Below are positions 19,928 to 29,769 of a stretch of 64,000 nt of DNA, piece by piece. Origin of the DNA: Trichomonas vaginalis G3. Its lineage: Eukaryota; Parabasalia; Trichomonadida; Trichomonadidae. Where the stretch lies: NCBI RefSeq assembly GCF_026262505.1, contig NC_067204.1, positions 3,815,797 to 3,879,796 of the forward strand, given 5' to 3'. The translations under genes and the position numbers were made by a program. Position 1 is the first letter of the stretch; every line of letters starts with the position of its first letter. A model generated the notes under the pieces. The model did not search any database. It saw only the letters and a list, made by a program, of their open reading frames with translations, and was not told where the DNA came from.

Positions 19928-21073
19928 TCAATAATCTTGATTCTTATTCAATAGAAGTGGCTGAGAATCAAGATTTGAAATATTTTTCTGATTGAGTTCA
20001 TCTTCGATATAAATCAAACAAGGGAATCTCAGAACTCTATTGTATATCAGGGATCCGATAACTGAAATGAAAAATCCTGTAAGCTCGATGATGGAATAAT
20101 TATCTATTTGTTCTCCAACGAGTTTATTGCCTGTAATGTATCTCAAAGCAGTAGAAACCATCCAAACAGTCAATGGTCGGACGGTTTCGTACATATTTCT
20201 GTGAATAGCAGAAGACATTTCTGTAACTTGAAAACCGAAGTAAGAGAATATAGTAAAAAGTATTAAATACAGTACATTAAGAAAACTTAGCATTTTTGAC
20301 CTTGCTAGTTGTTGAAAAGATTCGATTGTATTCTCGTATAATGCGGAAGATTTGGAAACGGACTGACAGATCGGTAAGCATATGAATAGTAGTATAAAGA
20401 ATCCCCATAATCCTTCAAAAGCAGTGAGTTGAGTGCCCGTAATACCGTGCATTTGATGCATTAACTTTTCTTCGAGAATTGTTTCAAGAGCCTTGATGCC
20501 ATGAGAGAAAATGGCAATAATGAACATGTAAAACATTTTCGAAATTGACTGCTCAGCTGACGAAACACCGCGTAATAAACCCGCAACGCCAGTAAAAGCG
20601 ATTCCTGAGACAGTTACGAATAGGCCAAGCCAGTCAACCAAGAAAAGTTGCTGTTTTCTGTATGTTACAGCAAAAAGTGTAGTAAAAAGAACTTGAAAAG
20701 AGAAGAAAACTTGCCAAACAGTAATAGGCATGTATAACAAAGCGTAGTTTTGTAACGCAGTTGCTGTTAAATATAGAATAGAAGGAATTGAAGTTGCTCT
20801 AAACTTATACCAATCGAATGTTTCTGTTGGAATTTTCTTGCGCTTATTGTAAATGAATTTCACAAGGAATGGAATTGAAAATAGGGCCATTCCAGAGAAT
20901 AACATGAAGTTTGTAAACCATGGTTTAGAAAATTGAATACTTAATCCATATTTCCATGAATAAGTATTCTTTAAAATAATTCCATTAAGTACAGGAACTA
21001 AGGAACCAGTTACGAAAAACATTGTAATACCAAAAACCTTCCAGCATTCGCCAGAACGGGGAAGAACCCTCAT
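19928..21073 (-). CDS. SLC35-like nucleotide-sugar/drug-metabolite transporter
   Basis: This is a 381-aa protein with about ten hydrophobic helices, beginning MRVLPRSGECWKVFGITMFF. Segments such as LTATALQNYALLYMPITVWQ and ELTGFFISVIGSLIYNRVLR are typical of the drug/metabolite transporter superfamily, and resemble the SLC35F group most. Such proteins move nucleotide sugars or related metabolites across Golgi/ER membranes. The ATG at 21,073 is the first true start; the open frame extends six codons upstream without an ATG. Substrate cannot be told from sequence. Confidence 0.8.
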   Translation of the reverse strand: MRVLPRSGECWKVFGITMFFVTGSLVPVLNGIILKNTYSWKYGLSIQFSKPWFTNFMLFSGMALFSIPFLVKFIYNKRKKIPTETFDWYKFRATSIPSILYLTATALQNYALLYMPITVWQVFFSFQVLFTTLFAVTYRKQQLFLVDWLGLFVTVSGIAFTGVAGLLRGVSSAEQSISKMFYMFIIAIFSHGIKALETILEEKLMHQMHGITGTQLTAFEGLWGFFILLFICLPICQSVSKSSALYENTIESFQQLARSKMLSFLNVLYLILFTIFSYFGFQVTEMSSAIHRNMYETVRPLTVWMVSTALRYITGNKLVGEQIDNYSIIELTGFFISVIGSLIYNRVLRFPCLIYIEDELNQKNISNLDSQPLLLNKNQDY

Positions 21074-21358
21074 TGAATTTCCTCTTGTCAAAAATTTTTC
21101 AAAATCAGTGCGGTAGAGAAAAGTTTTTATCTGAATTATACTTTATATAGTGTCCCTGAGATGTGAATTAGAGTGTAACTTTCATTTGGGTAGAGAAATA
21201 TGATTTGGTGTGGTTCAATTGCAAAATTCAAAGTCAAAATATATTATACAATCTGAGATATTGATTTGATCCTAAAACTACACGTTTTGAAAAAGCCAGC
21301 GAACTTATTCATGGAAATTAAGTGTTTGGGGAAAGAAATTAAATGAGGGGAAAATTTT

Positions 21359-21363
21359 AAAAA
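21359..21363 (-). terminator. Pol III terminator of tRNA-Ile
   Basis: A run of five T residues on the minus strand begins two bases past the tRNA 3' end. Confidence 0.7.
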
Positions 21364-21364
21364 G

Positions 21365-21438
21365 TGTTTCGGGCGGGGCTCGAACCCGCGACCATCTGCT
21401 TATAAGACAAATGTGCTAACCGGCTGCACCACCGAAAC
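21365..21438 (-). tRNA. tRNA-Ile (anticodon UAU)
   Basis: The 74-nt sequence folds into a cloverleaf: acceptor stem GTTTCGG/CCGAAAC with discriminator A, D stem GTGC/GCAC, anticodon loop CTTATAA (anticodon TAT), five-base variable region, and T arm GCGGG-TTCGAGC-CCCGC. It reads isoleucine AUA. No intron is present and CCA is not encoded. A T-run at 21,359-21,363 on the transcribed strand just downstream is the RNA polymerase III terminator. Confidence 0.95.
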
Positions 21439-21838
21439 CTCTGATAAACAAGTGAAGAAATGATCTAGTGATTGAAACTTACCACTTTTCGATCCACAAT
21501 CATTCACATCATTACAATTCCAAAGGACATCCTAACTTTTTGGATTTATCTAGAAATTTTTATCACAAAACTTAAATGTTTTAGTTATATTTTCCAATTT
21601 TTTTATTCCAATTTTAGGAATTTCACCATATCACATTAACATATCGATAATACAACTTTCACACGTTTTATACTTCTTTCATTATATCAATATTTTAAAA
21701 TTTTGAAAATTTTATCTCGACAACTTTGGTATTTCTACAAATTATTTTCTTTTACCATTTACTTACCATATCACAAAGCCATATGCATATTGCACGAAGA
21801 TTTTAATATTTTTCACATTCCTATCCACAAAAAAAATT
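21439..21838. promoter_or_regulatory. gap upstream of the ubiquitin protease gene
   Basis: This 400-bp AT-rich gap holds TCACATT at about 21,814, a match to the trichomonad initiator TCAYWWW, about 25 bases before the open frame of the protease. No in-frame ATG is found between the upstream stop near 21,704 and the frame, and no convincing trichomonad intron (GTAYGT to ACTAACACACAG) was seen. Confidence 0.4.
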
Positions 21839-24800
21839 TTGATCACGAAACAGACACCTTCGCCGCCCGAACAAGGGCGAACGATAGCGTCTAAAAACAA
21901 AACCATTTACAGCCCGGATGAACCATCAATTGGTTGTCCGATCTCGAAAATTTGGTTTAACAAATGGGCAAGTTATACATCTTTTGACCAAACGCTTAAG
22001 AAAGGTCCAAAGCCTTCACGAATTGATAACTCATCGATAGTATCAAACAGCAAATTATTATCGTATGCTAAACCAGATCAATACGAGATATTATCACAAG
22101 AAGCTTACAATTTGTTGCATCAATGGTACGGTGGAGATCAAGCTCTTGTGTATCCAATTAGAAAATTGAACGGACAGCGCTTTTTATGCACAAATATCAT
22201 AATGATGCATTGCAAATACAATAAAAAAATAACAGACTTCATTATGTGTGACATTGATCAAATTTCGAAGCTAAACAAAGAAGTGAGAGTTACACTTAAG
22301 ATCAAAGAGCAAATCAGATTAATTACCTTCCCAGATCCAAAAGATAAAACAAAATTTACTGTATTAAAAGATAATGATAGTCTCAAATTACACAGAAATT
22401 TACCTCTTATTTACGTTGATCCCAAGAAAGACGGGAAATTTAAATACCCAAAGGTAAAAATTCTGCCATTTTCCACAAATTATTCGAATTACTCAGATCT
22501 TTCGAATTTTACAGTTCCAACAAAGAGAGCAGATTCACAACAAGTCTCCTCATTCTCTCTTTATTCAAGCTCATCAAATTTCAAACCAATTTCACAAAGT
22601 AATACAATTTCAAGATATCCATCAAGTAAAGTCGAATTCCCATCTATCGCATCTCAAAACTTAACGAATTACTCAACAGATTTCTCTTCAAAACCAAAGA
22701 GAGCCATATCTTATACTTCATCTGATATTTTTATGCGCAGAACTCCAGTACAATCAGCCTATTCTCATCCAGGCATGATAGGATGCAAGAATCTTGGTAA
22801 TACTTGTTATTTTAATAGTGGAATTCAATGCATTATGCACTCATTACCTTTAACTCGTTTTCTTTTAGGTGATGAGTGGCGTGACGACATCAATGAGACA
22901 AATCCACTTGGTATGAAAGGAAAACTTGTTCGCCAGTTCGCAGCTCTCACAGCAAGAGAGTGGCTTGGCGAAGAAATAGCATTAAGTCCAGATGGCTTAA
23001 AAAGTGTCACCGGCCAATTTGCGCCCCAATTTGCTGGTTACCAACAACAAGACCCACATGAACTGATCATGTTCATGCTTGATGGTATCCATGAAGATTT
23101 GAATAGATGTCGAACTAAACCTATGGTTGAACAAGTTATTGGTGATTCTACAAACGACTTGGAGACATCACGAGAGGCATGGCATAACCACAAATTGCGT
23201 AATGATAGCATTGTTGTTGATCTTTTCCATGGACAACTCCGATCTCGTTGTATTTGTCCTCAATGCGGACTGACAACAGTTGTTTTCGATCCATATGTTG
23301 CTATTTCATTACCAATATCACCTCCAAACCAAAAGGTTGTCGATATCTTGTTCATTCCTTATGACATGCAAACAGCACATAAATGGTTGACTGTCAAAGT
23401 TCCAAGGAACGCTTCAGTGAAGGACTATGAAGATGCAGTATTCCGAGAAACAAATCGAGAAGTCGCAGTTGCATTCACTGCTGATTTTCAGAATGGAATG
23501 CGATTGTATTGGGATCCAACACAAGCCAGATATTCCGCAGCATTGACAATTATTGCATTTGAGATTCCAGATGACTCATTGGCATATGTTCCAGTTCAAT
23601 TGGAATTCAACTTTGCACCAGAATTCTCATACATGTTGACAACAAAAGCTCCACTTTTCAAACCATTTTTAGTTGAAGTCAATTTTATGAGTATCACTCC
23701 AGAAGAATTGCAGATGCAAGTTGATGAACGATTGGACTATCTTTGGGATGGAGACATTTTATACTTAGATTCAGAAGAAAATGAAATAACAACAAATATT
23801 TACAATAATAATAGTATTCCTGGTTTCTTCAAATTTAATATGAAATATAATACTAACAACAACAATAATAATAAAATTGAAGAAATTCATTTAATAAAAA
23901 GTGACAAAAGTGATGTATCAAAAAGTGACAAATTAGATGAAAATGAGTCTGTGAAAAGTGACAAAAATAATGAATCAGAGAGTGAAGAATCTAACAAAGA
24001 AAAAGAATCAGAAAATTCAGATAAAAGTGACGAAACAAAAAGTGACAAAAGTGAACATTCTGACAAAGAAAATGAAACAGAAAGTTCAGAGAAAATTGAT
24101 GAATCAAGTCATTTACAAAAAAAAGATAAAAATGAAGAAGCCAAAAGTGACGGTTCCAGAAGTTACAGATCATATGATTCAGATTCTAGTGAAAAGCCAG
24201 AAGAAGAATCAAAAAGTGACAGTGATAAAAGTGACACCAATGAGGATAAGAGTGAATCCGAAGTTGCAAGCAGTGGAAAGAACATGGCTAGAACACAGCA
24301 CATTTTTATTGGAGAAAGAAATCCTAAACCATTCCAGTTTTCACGAATCAATCAGAGATTTTCAGTTTTCAGTGATGAAAGCAAATCATCAGAGAAAGGA
24401 GAAGAACTGGATGAACCAAAGATAATATCCGAACATTCCGAAGAAAAGAAGAGTGACAAATCCGAAATTTCTGACACATACGATAGCAAAAGTGACAAAT
24501 CTGACAAATCCACTCATAATGAAGAGGAAGAAGAAGAAAAAGAAAACCAAAGTCACATTAATAAAACACCTTTCTTTGAATCAGATGTCCATGAATCATC
24601 AGCTATTGAATCACACGAAAATGAAGAAGAAGATAATTCTCATGAAGAAGAAATTTCTTCACATCATGAAGAGGAAGAAACTAAAGATGAAGAAGATAAT
24701 TCTCGTTCTGAAATAAATGAATTCCATCATAAGGAAGAAGATAATTCTCATAAACAAGAATTAAACCATCATGAAGAAGAAACTAAGAATAATGCAGAAA

Positions 24801-27655
24801 TTGATTTACATCATGAGGAAGATAATTCTCATGAAGAAGAGTCAAAACAGGAAGAATCTAATACACATGAAATCAAAATTGAAGCTAATCATGAAGAAGA
24901 AACTAAAAATGATGAAACTAATTCTATTGAAGAACAATCACATCATGAAGAAGAAACAAAACAAGAAGAACAAAACAAAGATGAAGAAGAGACACACAAT
25001 ATAGAAGAAACTAAACAGGAAGAAGAAAATAATTTGAATCATGAAGAAGAGATGAAACAAGAAGAAGTTGATTCTCATGAACAACAATCAGAAAATGAAG
25101 TGGAAACTAAAAATGAGGAAACTGATCCTCAACATGAAGAAATCAATTTGAATCCAATTCAGAATGAGGAAAATAAACCAACTCTTCCAGAAGAAGGTGA
25201 AAAAGAATCAAATCATGTTGAAATAGAAGAAACCGAACAACATCATGAACCAGATAATTCTTATAATCAAGAGAATACAATTCATGAAGAAACAGAAAAA
25301 CCAAATGAAGAAGAATTAAATCATCAAGAAGAAAATAATGAACAAAATTTGGAGAATCATGAAAACGAATTAAATCATGAAGATGAAAACTCAAAGCAAA
25401 ATCTTGAAAATGATGCAGAACCCGAATCTATTCATGAAGAAGAATCAAATAATGATGAAAATAAACCAGAAGAAGAAGAAAAAGAAGAAACAGATGATTC
25501 AAAGCAGGAAGAAGATAAATCAGAAGAAGAAACAACAAATGAAGAAGAAAGTCAACAAGAAGAAAATCAATCAAATCAAGAGTCAGAAGAAGAGAAATCA
25601 GAAAAAGAAATTGAAATGAAAGATCCTGAATCAAACAAAGAATCCGAAGAAGAACAAAACATTGAAGAACATCAAGATAGTTCCATTGAACATCATGAAG
25701 AAATTGTTGAAAATGAAGTACAACAACAAGAAAAACAAGAAATTCAGAATAATGAAATTCATAAAGAAACACAAATCAATGATTCAGTAATTCCTCAAAT
25801 TGCTATTGATGAAGAACCAGAGAAACATAATGAACAGCAAGAAAATAAAGAAAATCTTGATGAAGAAGATAAACAAACTCATGAAGAAGACACCAAAGAC
25901 AAAGAAGAAACGCATGAAATTGAAGAAAATCATGTTGAAGAAAATGAAAAACAAGATAACAATCAACAAGGAATTGAAGAAAATAATGAACAACAAGAAA
26001 ATAAAGAAGATCATGCTGAAGAAATTAAGCAAACTCATGAAGAAGAAGATTCCAAAGAAAACGAAAAAATTCATCAAGAAGAAATTAAAGAAAATGAAAA
26101 ACAAGAAATTTCAATTGAAGAAACTCATGAAAACAAAGAATATGAAGAAGAGAAACAAAATGAGATTGTTCAAAATGAAGCAAATAAAGAAGAACCAGAA
26201 AATCATCAGGAAGAAATCGAAGTCAATCTTGATGAATCACATGAAGTTAGTGATAATAATGAAAAAGAAAAAGAAAATAATAAAGAAGAAACAAATCATG
26301 CTGAATCAAATGAAAAGAAAGAAGAAAACAAAATAAATGAGTTTGATGAATTACTCAAAAGTTTTTCAAAACAGATTGAAGAACAAAAAACAAATGATGA
26401 ATTTGATGAAATTCTTAAATCTCAAGAGAAATCACAACCAATCAAAGAAGACGAAAAGATTGTCGAATTAGACAGTTTGAATTTGTCAGAAACAAATGCA
26501 GCAGCAAATTCACCAGATTCAATTCTTAAAGAACTTGAAGAAAATGCTAAAGAAATTCCAACAGAAACAGAATCAGAATCATCAGAAGACTCGCAAAAAG
26601 TTATCAACACATTATTCCCTCCTTCATATGAAACAAAAACAACAGAACAACCTATTTATGCTCCTCGTCCTTCTAGTTTCTCTACATTCACAGTTCCTGC
26701 TCCACTTCCTTCTCTTTCTTCACAAATTAATTCTCAAATTTCTTCTCAAACTCCTTCTCTTCCAGAACATCCAGACAGATTCCCAGAAGACAAATACAAT
26801 GAAAACTTGACAACAGAAATGATCAAGATCAAGAACAGGTTGAGATTGAGTTCGGAAGGATTCAATTCGAACGAACGAGTCAAAATCAAACAATCATATT
26901 TCAGTTATGCATCCAATTTTGTTCCTTCTCCTCTTCACGACAACATATCATCTAATGTTGTCACATTCCAAATGAACGGTTCTAAGATGGATGTCAAGAA
27001 AGGTTTCCTTATTCCAGAACTTTTGTTCCACACACAAACGGACAACGAGAAGAAGACATCAAACGGAGATCGTGAACAACCAGTTACATTGGAACAGTGT
27101 TTCAAGTATTTCAAACAAGAAGAGACACTGGATGAAGAAAACACATGGTTCTGTCCACATTGTCGCGAACATGTCATGGCTAATAAAAAGATGGATATCT
27201 GGAGTTGTCCTAAGTTACTTGTCCTTCAACTTAAGCGATTTGAAACAACCGAGACAGGCTCAGTTAAAGACGACCGTCTTGTTAAATTCCCAAATATTTT
27301 GGACATGAAAGATCACATCGTTGGTCCTAAACCTAAATCAACTGTTTACAAACTATATGGTGTTTCAGAACACTTTGGTTCATTGACAGGTGGTCACTGC
27401 ACAGCGAAGGCAACAGTTCCTCAAAAGAACGGTCAACGAAATTGGTACTATTTCAATGATTCTCGATGCGAACGATCTTCATTTGAAGATGCTCTCAGTC
27501 CTGCTGCTTATGTCCTTTTCTACGAACGAATCGACGGTGTTGAAGATGATGAACTTCCCGTTGTCAACGATTTAAATGACACACAAGCACCTGATTACTC
27601 TAATTCTTCTTCATCATCATCTTACTTCTCTACATTCCACGGAAGTTTATATTAA
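21839..27655 (+). CDS. ubiquitin carboxyl-terminal hydrolase (USP4/11/15-like) with acidic insertion
   Basis: This is a deubiquitinase of about 1,938 codons. A DUSP domain comes first (about residues 35-190: IWFNKWASYTSFDQ and YEILSQEAYNLLHQWYGGDQ). The catalytic Cys box is GCKNLGNTCYFNSGIQCIMH, Cys at about 323. A zinc CxxC follows (CICPQCG), then a UBL-like stretch. About 1,000 residues of Glu/Lys/Ser/His-rich low complexity come next (about 690-1690), then the second CxxC (WFCPHCRE), and the His box SLTGGHCTAKATVPQ (His about 1853) with YYFNDSRC. All catalytic elements are present. The oddity is the start: the first in-frame ATG is at about residue 122, inside the DUSP domain, so the real start is missing, spliced or non-ATG. 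Confidence 0.88.
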   Translation: MITKQTPSPPEQGRTIASKNKTIYSPDEPSIGCPISKIWFNKWASYTSFDQTLKKGPKPSRIDNSSIVSNSKLLSYAKPDQYEILSQEAYNLLHQWYGGDQALVYPIRKLNGQRFLCTNIIMMHCKYNKKITDFIMCDIDQISKLNKEVRVTLKIKEQIRLITFPDPKDKTKFTVLKDNDSLKLHRNLPLIYVDPKKDGKFKYPKVKILPFSTNYSNYSDLSNFTVPTKRADSQQVSSFSLYSSSSNFKPISQSNTISRYPSSKVEFPSIASQNLTNYSTDFSSKPKRAISYTSSDIFMRRTPVQSAYSHPGMIGCKNLGNTCYFNSGIQCIMHSLPLTRFLLGDEWRDDINETNPLGMKGKLVRQFAALTAREWLGEEIALSPDGLKSVTGQFAPQFAGYQQQDPHELIMFMLDGIHEDLNRCRTKPMVEQVIGDSTNDLETSREAWHNHKLRNDSIVVDLFHGQLRSRCICPQCGLTTVVFDPYVAISLPISPPNQKVVDILFIPYDMQTAHKWLTVKVPRNASVKDYEDAVFRETNREVAVAFTADFQNGMRLYWDPTQARYSAALTIIAFEIPDDSLAYVPVQLEFNFAPEFSYMLTTKAPLFKPFLVEVNFMSITPEELQMQVDERLDYLWDGDILYLDSEENEITTNIYNNNSIPGFFKFNMKYNTNNNNNNKIEEIHLIKSDKSDVSKSDKLDENESVKSDKNNESESEESNKEKESENSDKSDETKSDKSEHSDKENETESSEKIDESSHLQKKDKNEEAKSDGSRSYRSYDSDSSEKPEEESKSDSDKSDTNEDKSESEVASSGKNMARTQHIFIGERNPKPFQFSRINQRFSVFSDESKSSEKGEELDEPKIISEHSEEKKSDKSEISDTYDSKSDKSDKSTHNEEEEEEKENQSHINKTPFFESDVHESSAIESHENEEEDNSHEEEISSHHEEEETKDEEDNSRSEINEFHHKEEDNSHKQELNHHEEETKNNAEIDLHHEEDNSHEEESKQEESNTHEIKIEANHEEETKNDETNSIEEQSHHEEETKQEEQNKDEEETHNIEETKQEEENNLNHEEEMKQEEVDSHEQQSENEVETKNEETDPQHEEINLNPIQNEENKPTLPEEGEKESNHVEIEETEQHHEPDNSYNQENTIHEETEKPNEEELNHQEENNEQNLENHENELNHEDENSKQNLENDAEPESIHEEESNNDENKPEEEEKEETDDSKQEEDKSEEETTNEEESQQEENQSNQESEEEKSEKEIEMKDPESNKESEEEQNIEEHQDSSIEHHEEIVENEVQQQEKQEIQNNEIHKETQINDSVIPQIAIDEEPEKHNEQQENKENLDEEDKQTHEEDTKDKEETHEIEENHVEENEKQDNNQQGIEENNEQQENKEDHAEEIKQTHEEEDSKENEKIHQEEIKENEKQEISIEETHENKEYEEEKQNEIVQNEANKEEPENHQEEIEVNLDESHEVSDNNEKEKENNKEETNHAESNEKKEENKINEFDELLKSFSKQIEEQKTNDEFDEILKSQEKSQPIKEDEKIVELDSLNLSETNAAANSPDSILKELEENAKEIPTETESESSEDSQKVINTLFPPSYETKTTEQPIYAPRPSSFSTFTVPAPLPSLSSQINSQISSQTPSLPEHPDRFPEDKYNENLTTEMIKIKNRLRLSSEGFNSNERVKIKQSYFSYASNFVPSPLHDNISSNVVTFQMNGSKMDVKKGFLIPELLFHTQTDNEKKTSNGDREQPVTLEQCFKYFKQEETLDEENTWFCPHCREHVMANKKMDIWSCPKLLVLQLKRFETTETGSVKDDRLVKFPNILDMKDHIVGPKPKSTVYKLYGVSEHFGSLTGGHCTAKATVPQKNGQRNWYYFNDSRCERSSFEDALSPAAYVLFYERIDGVEDDELPVVNDLNDTQAPDYSNSSSSSSYFSTFHGSLY

Positions 27656-28703
27656 TTATTTGTATTATTTCTTATTTGTATTATATATAATATTAATAAT
27701 AAAAAGATTATGTTTATAAGTCAATGAATTTATTTTAATCAGACAAGATAATCTGAGATGCTATATTTTCCATATTCTCAATATTATGATAGTTGAATCT
27801 GTGATAAGGCACATTCTTAATGGTCCAAGGTATATTTTCAATAATTAAATGCTAAAATCTTTTGATTTTTTGTATCGAAATTACAATTAGCAAGTAGAAC
27901 AAAATAGAAAGATAAACTACCTTATTTAGGAAATTGAATTTTTATTCTTTAGTTTCGCATCCCTTATGGCTTATCAATAATATGATGAGAATTTCAAGTT
28001 CACATAAAGAGATAATTTATTTTAAAAAAACATATATGATTGTTTAAGTATGATAAATCATGATTTTAGATATTAGATAAAATACAAAATTTTAGTTTGA
28101 ATAGGGTGTATACAATTTTTTCTGAGAAAACCGCGCGTTCCAAAAATTTTTTCAACAATAATTTTTTACTTAAATTGCTGATTAATTATTTAATCGACAA
28201 AAAGTAATTATTTTAAGCAACAAAATAATATCAATGCTTAAATTTCATATGTTACAATATTGAGTAAAATTATTAATAAAACTCAATATTGAGTATATAT
28301 TAATCATTTGAAGTATGATTGAAATTAAGCTGTTTAGATTGCAATCGGAAGTGTATAATAATTTCATATATATCTTGCATGTTTCAATAATACTTTCTCA
28401 ATGAGCGAATAAATTATGGGTTAGTCCAAATCAATTAGGCTTGCTGAGCAAAAAATATCTAAAATAATGTTATGCTTACCTCTAGACGTGGCCATTAAAA
28501 TGTCGTTAAGTGAAAAAATAATCTTATTCCGGTCAGCATACCTCTATATTGTGTGTCTCAAATCTTGAGAAATTTTGATGTTTTCACATATATTCAGAGA
28601 ACCACCAAATGTTCAAGTAATGTACATATTCATATTTTGTATTCGCATGGATTTTTCTCTTGAATCCTTTTGAATACGTGTAGATCTGCTACAAAAATAT
28701 TAA
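27656..28703. other. intergenic, about 1 kb
   Basis: No gene is seen. The pair ACTCAATATTG (28,28x) and its complement CAATATTGAGT just upstream (from about 28,256) form an inverted repeat with an inner AT-only loop. The right end is the TTAA flank of the repeat element starting at 28,704. Confidence 0.35.
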
Positions 28704-29742
28704 GGGTGCACACGAGAGGATCATGTAAACTTCAGAATTTAGAACCTTATTTTTAGGCATTATCTTGGCTACCTATTTAGGCTCGAAAAGCAAAAAATAT
28801 CAAAAAATACAACTTGACTCCATTCTGACCCTTTCATGGAGGTAGTTTTTCTCCGCTAGTATTTTCCTTTGAATCTCTTTACAATTCGAAATCAAATTCA
28901 AAACTCAGTAGAAGAAAGGAAGAATCGACTTACTACGGTTGTAATACGAATAAATACATATATTTAATTATTTTTATTTACATAATAATTGTTTGAAGCT
29001 CATATTCCATCAAATTTTTAAATAAAAACATTAAAATGTTGAAAATGTTCATATATTTTAATAGGGTTTTGGCACTTTATTGAGGAATTACTACATACAT
29101 AGTCGAACTGAACTTGATATTTTGAAATTTAAATTATTTATCAAAATTAAAATTTAACTTGAAATTTATAATTATTTAGTCACATTTTGCATAATTCGAA
29201 GTAGATTTTGTAAAAAATCAAGAAAGAAAAATTTTAACGTGCTTTATTTTTTCTTTTTTATAATAATACATATTATTATATAATTAACATATTCATAATG
29301 TTTCACCCTTTCAAAAATATAATCCTCCTCCTCTCAAATAAACGTACATACGGGTGGCCTCTTTTTTCAAAAAATTAAAATTTGAAATTTTGGGCTCAAA
29401 TATTAGAGATTTTTTCAACCTTCAACGATATATGTTGTCTATATCAGACCTCCTTTCTTTTTGATACTTAACATTGTTCCTAAATCTTAGCCGTTAAGGC
29501 TGTTCTGAAAATATTTTTTTTCGAAAAAATTCGAAAAAAATTCTTAAAATTCAAAAATCCCTTAATTCCTGAGGATTTTGGAAAAAAGTTTTTACATGAA
29601 CATGTGTATATTATATGAAGTATATTGATAAGGTAAAAATCAAATTTTATTGCATATTCATCGAGAAAATAAACTAACGAATCCCTCAAAATTGAGAGGG
29701 TAATCCTCCTCCTCTCAAATAAACGTACATACGGGTGCACCC
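28704..29742. mobile_element. TTAA-flanked non-autonomous DNA element, copy 1
   Basis: The element begins GGGTGCACACGAGAGGATC and ends with CGTACATACGGGTGCACCC, giving terminal inverted repeats GGGTGCAC-CG. TTAA flanks both ends, either a TTAA target duplication (piggyBac type) or part of a TAA/TTA duplication (PIF/Harbinger type). The first 670 bp match copy 2 at 45,248. An inner second terminus (CTCCTCCTCTCAAATAAACG) lies at about 29,323, so the last 370 bp look like an extension or a nested, duplicated end. There is no transposase. Confidence 0.65.
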
Positions 29743-29769
29743 TTAAAATTTGTATTAAATATAAAAATG

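Noticed and set aside
23958-26810. Long Lys/Met-rich and Phe/Leu-rich frames in the protease gene
   Set aside because: Shadows of the Glu-rich low-complexity repeat in other frames.
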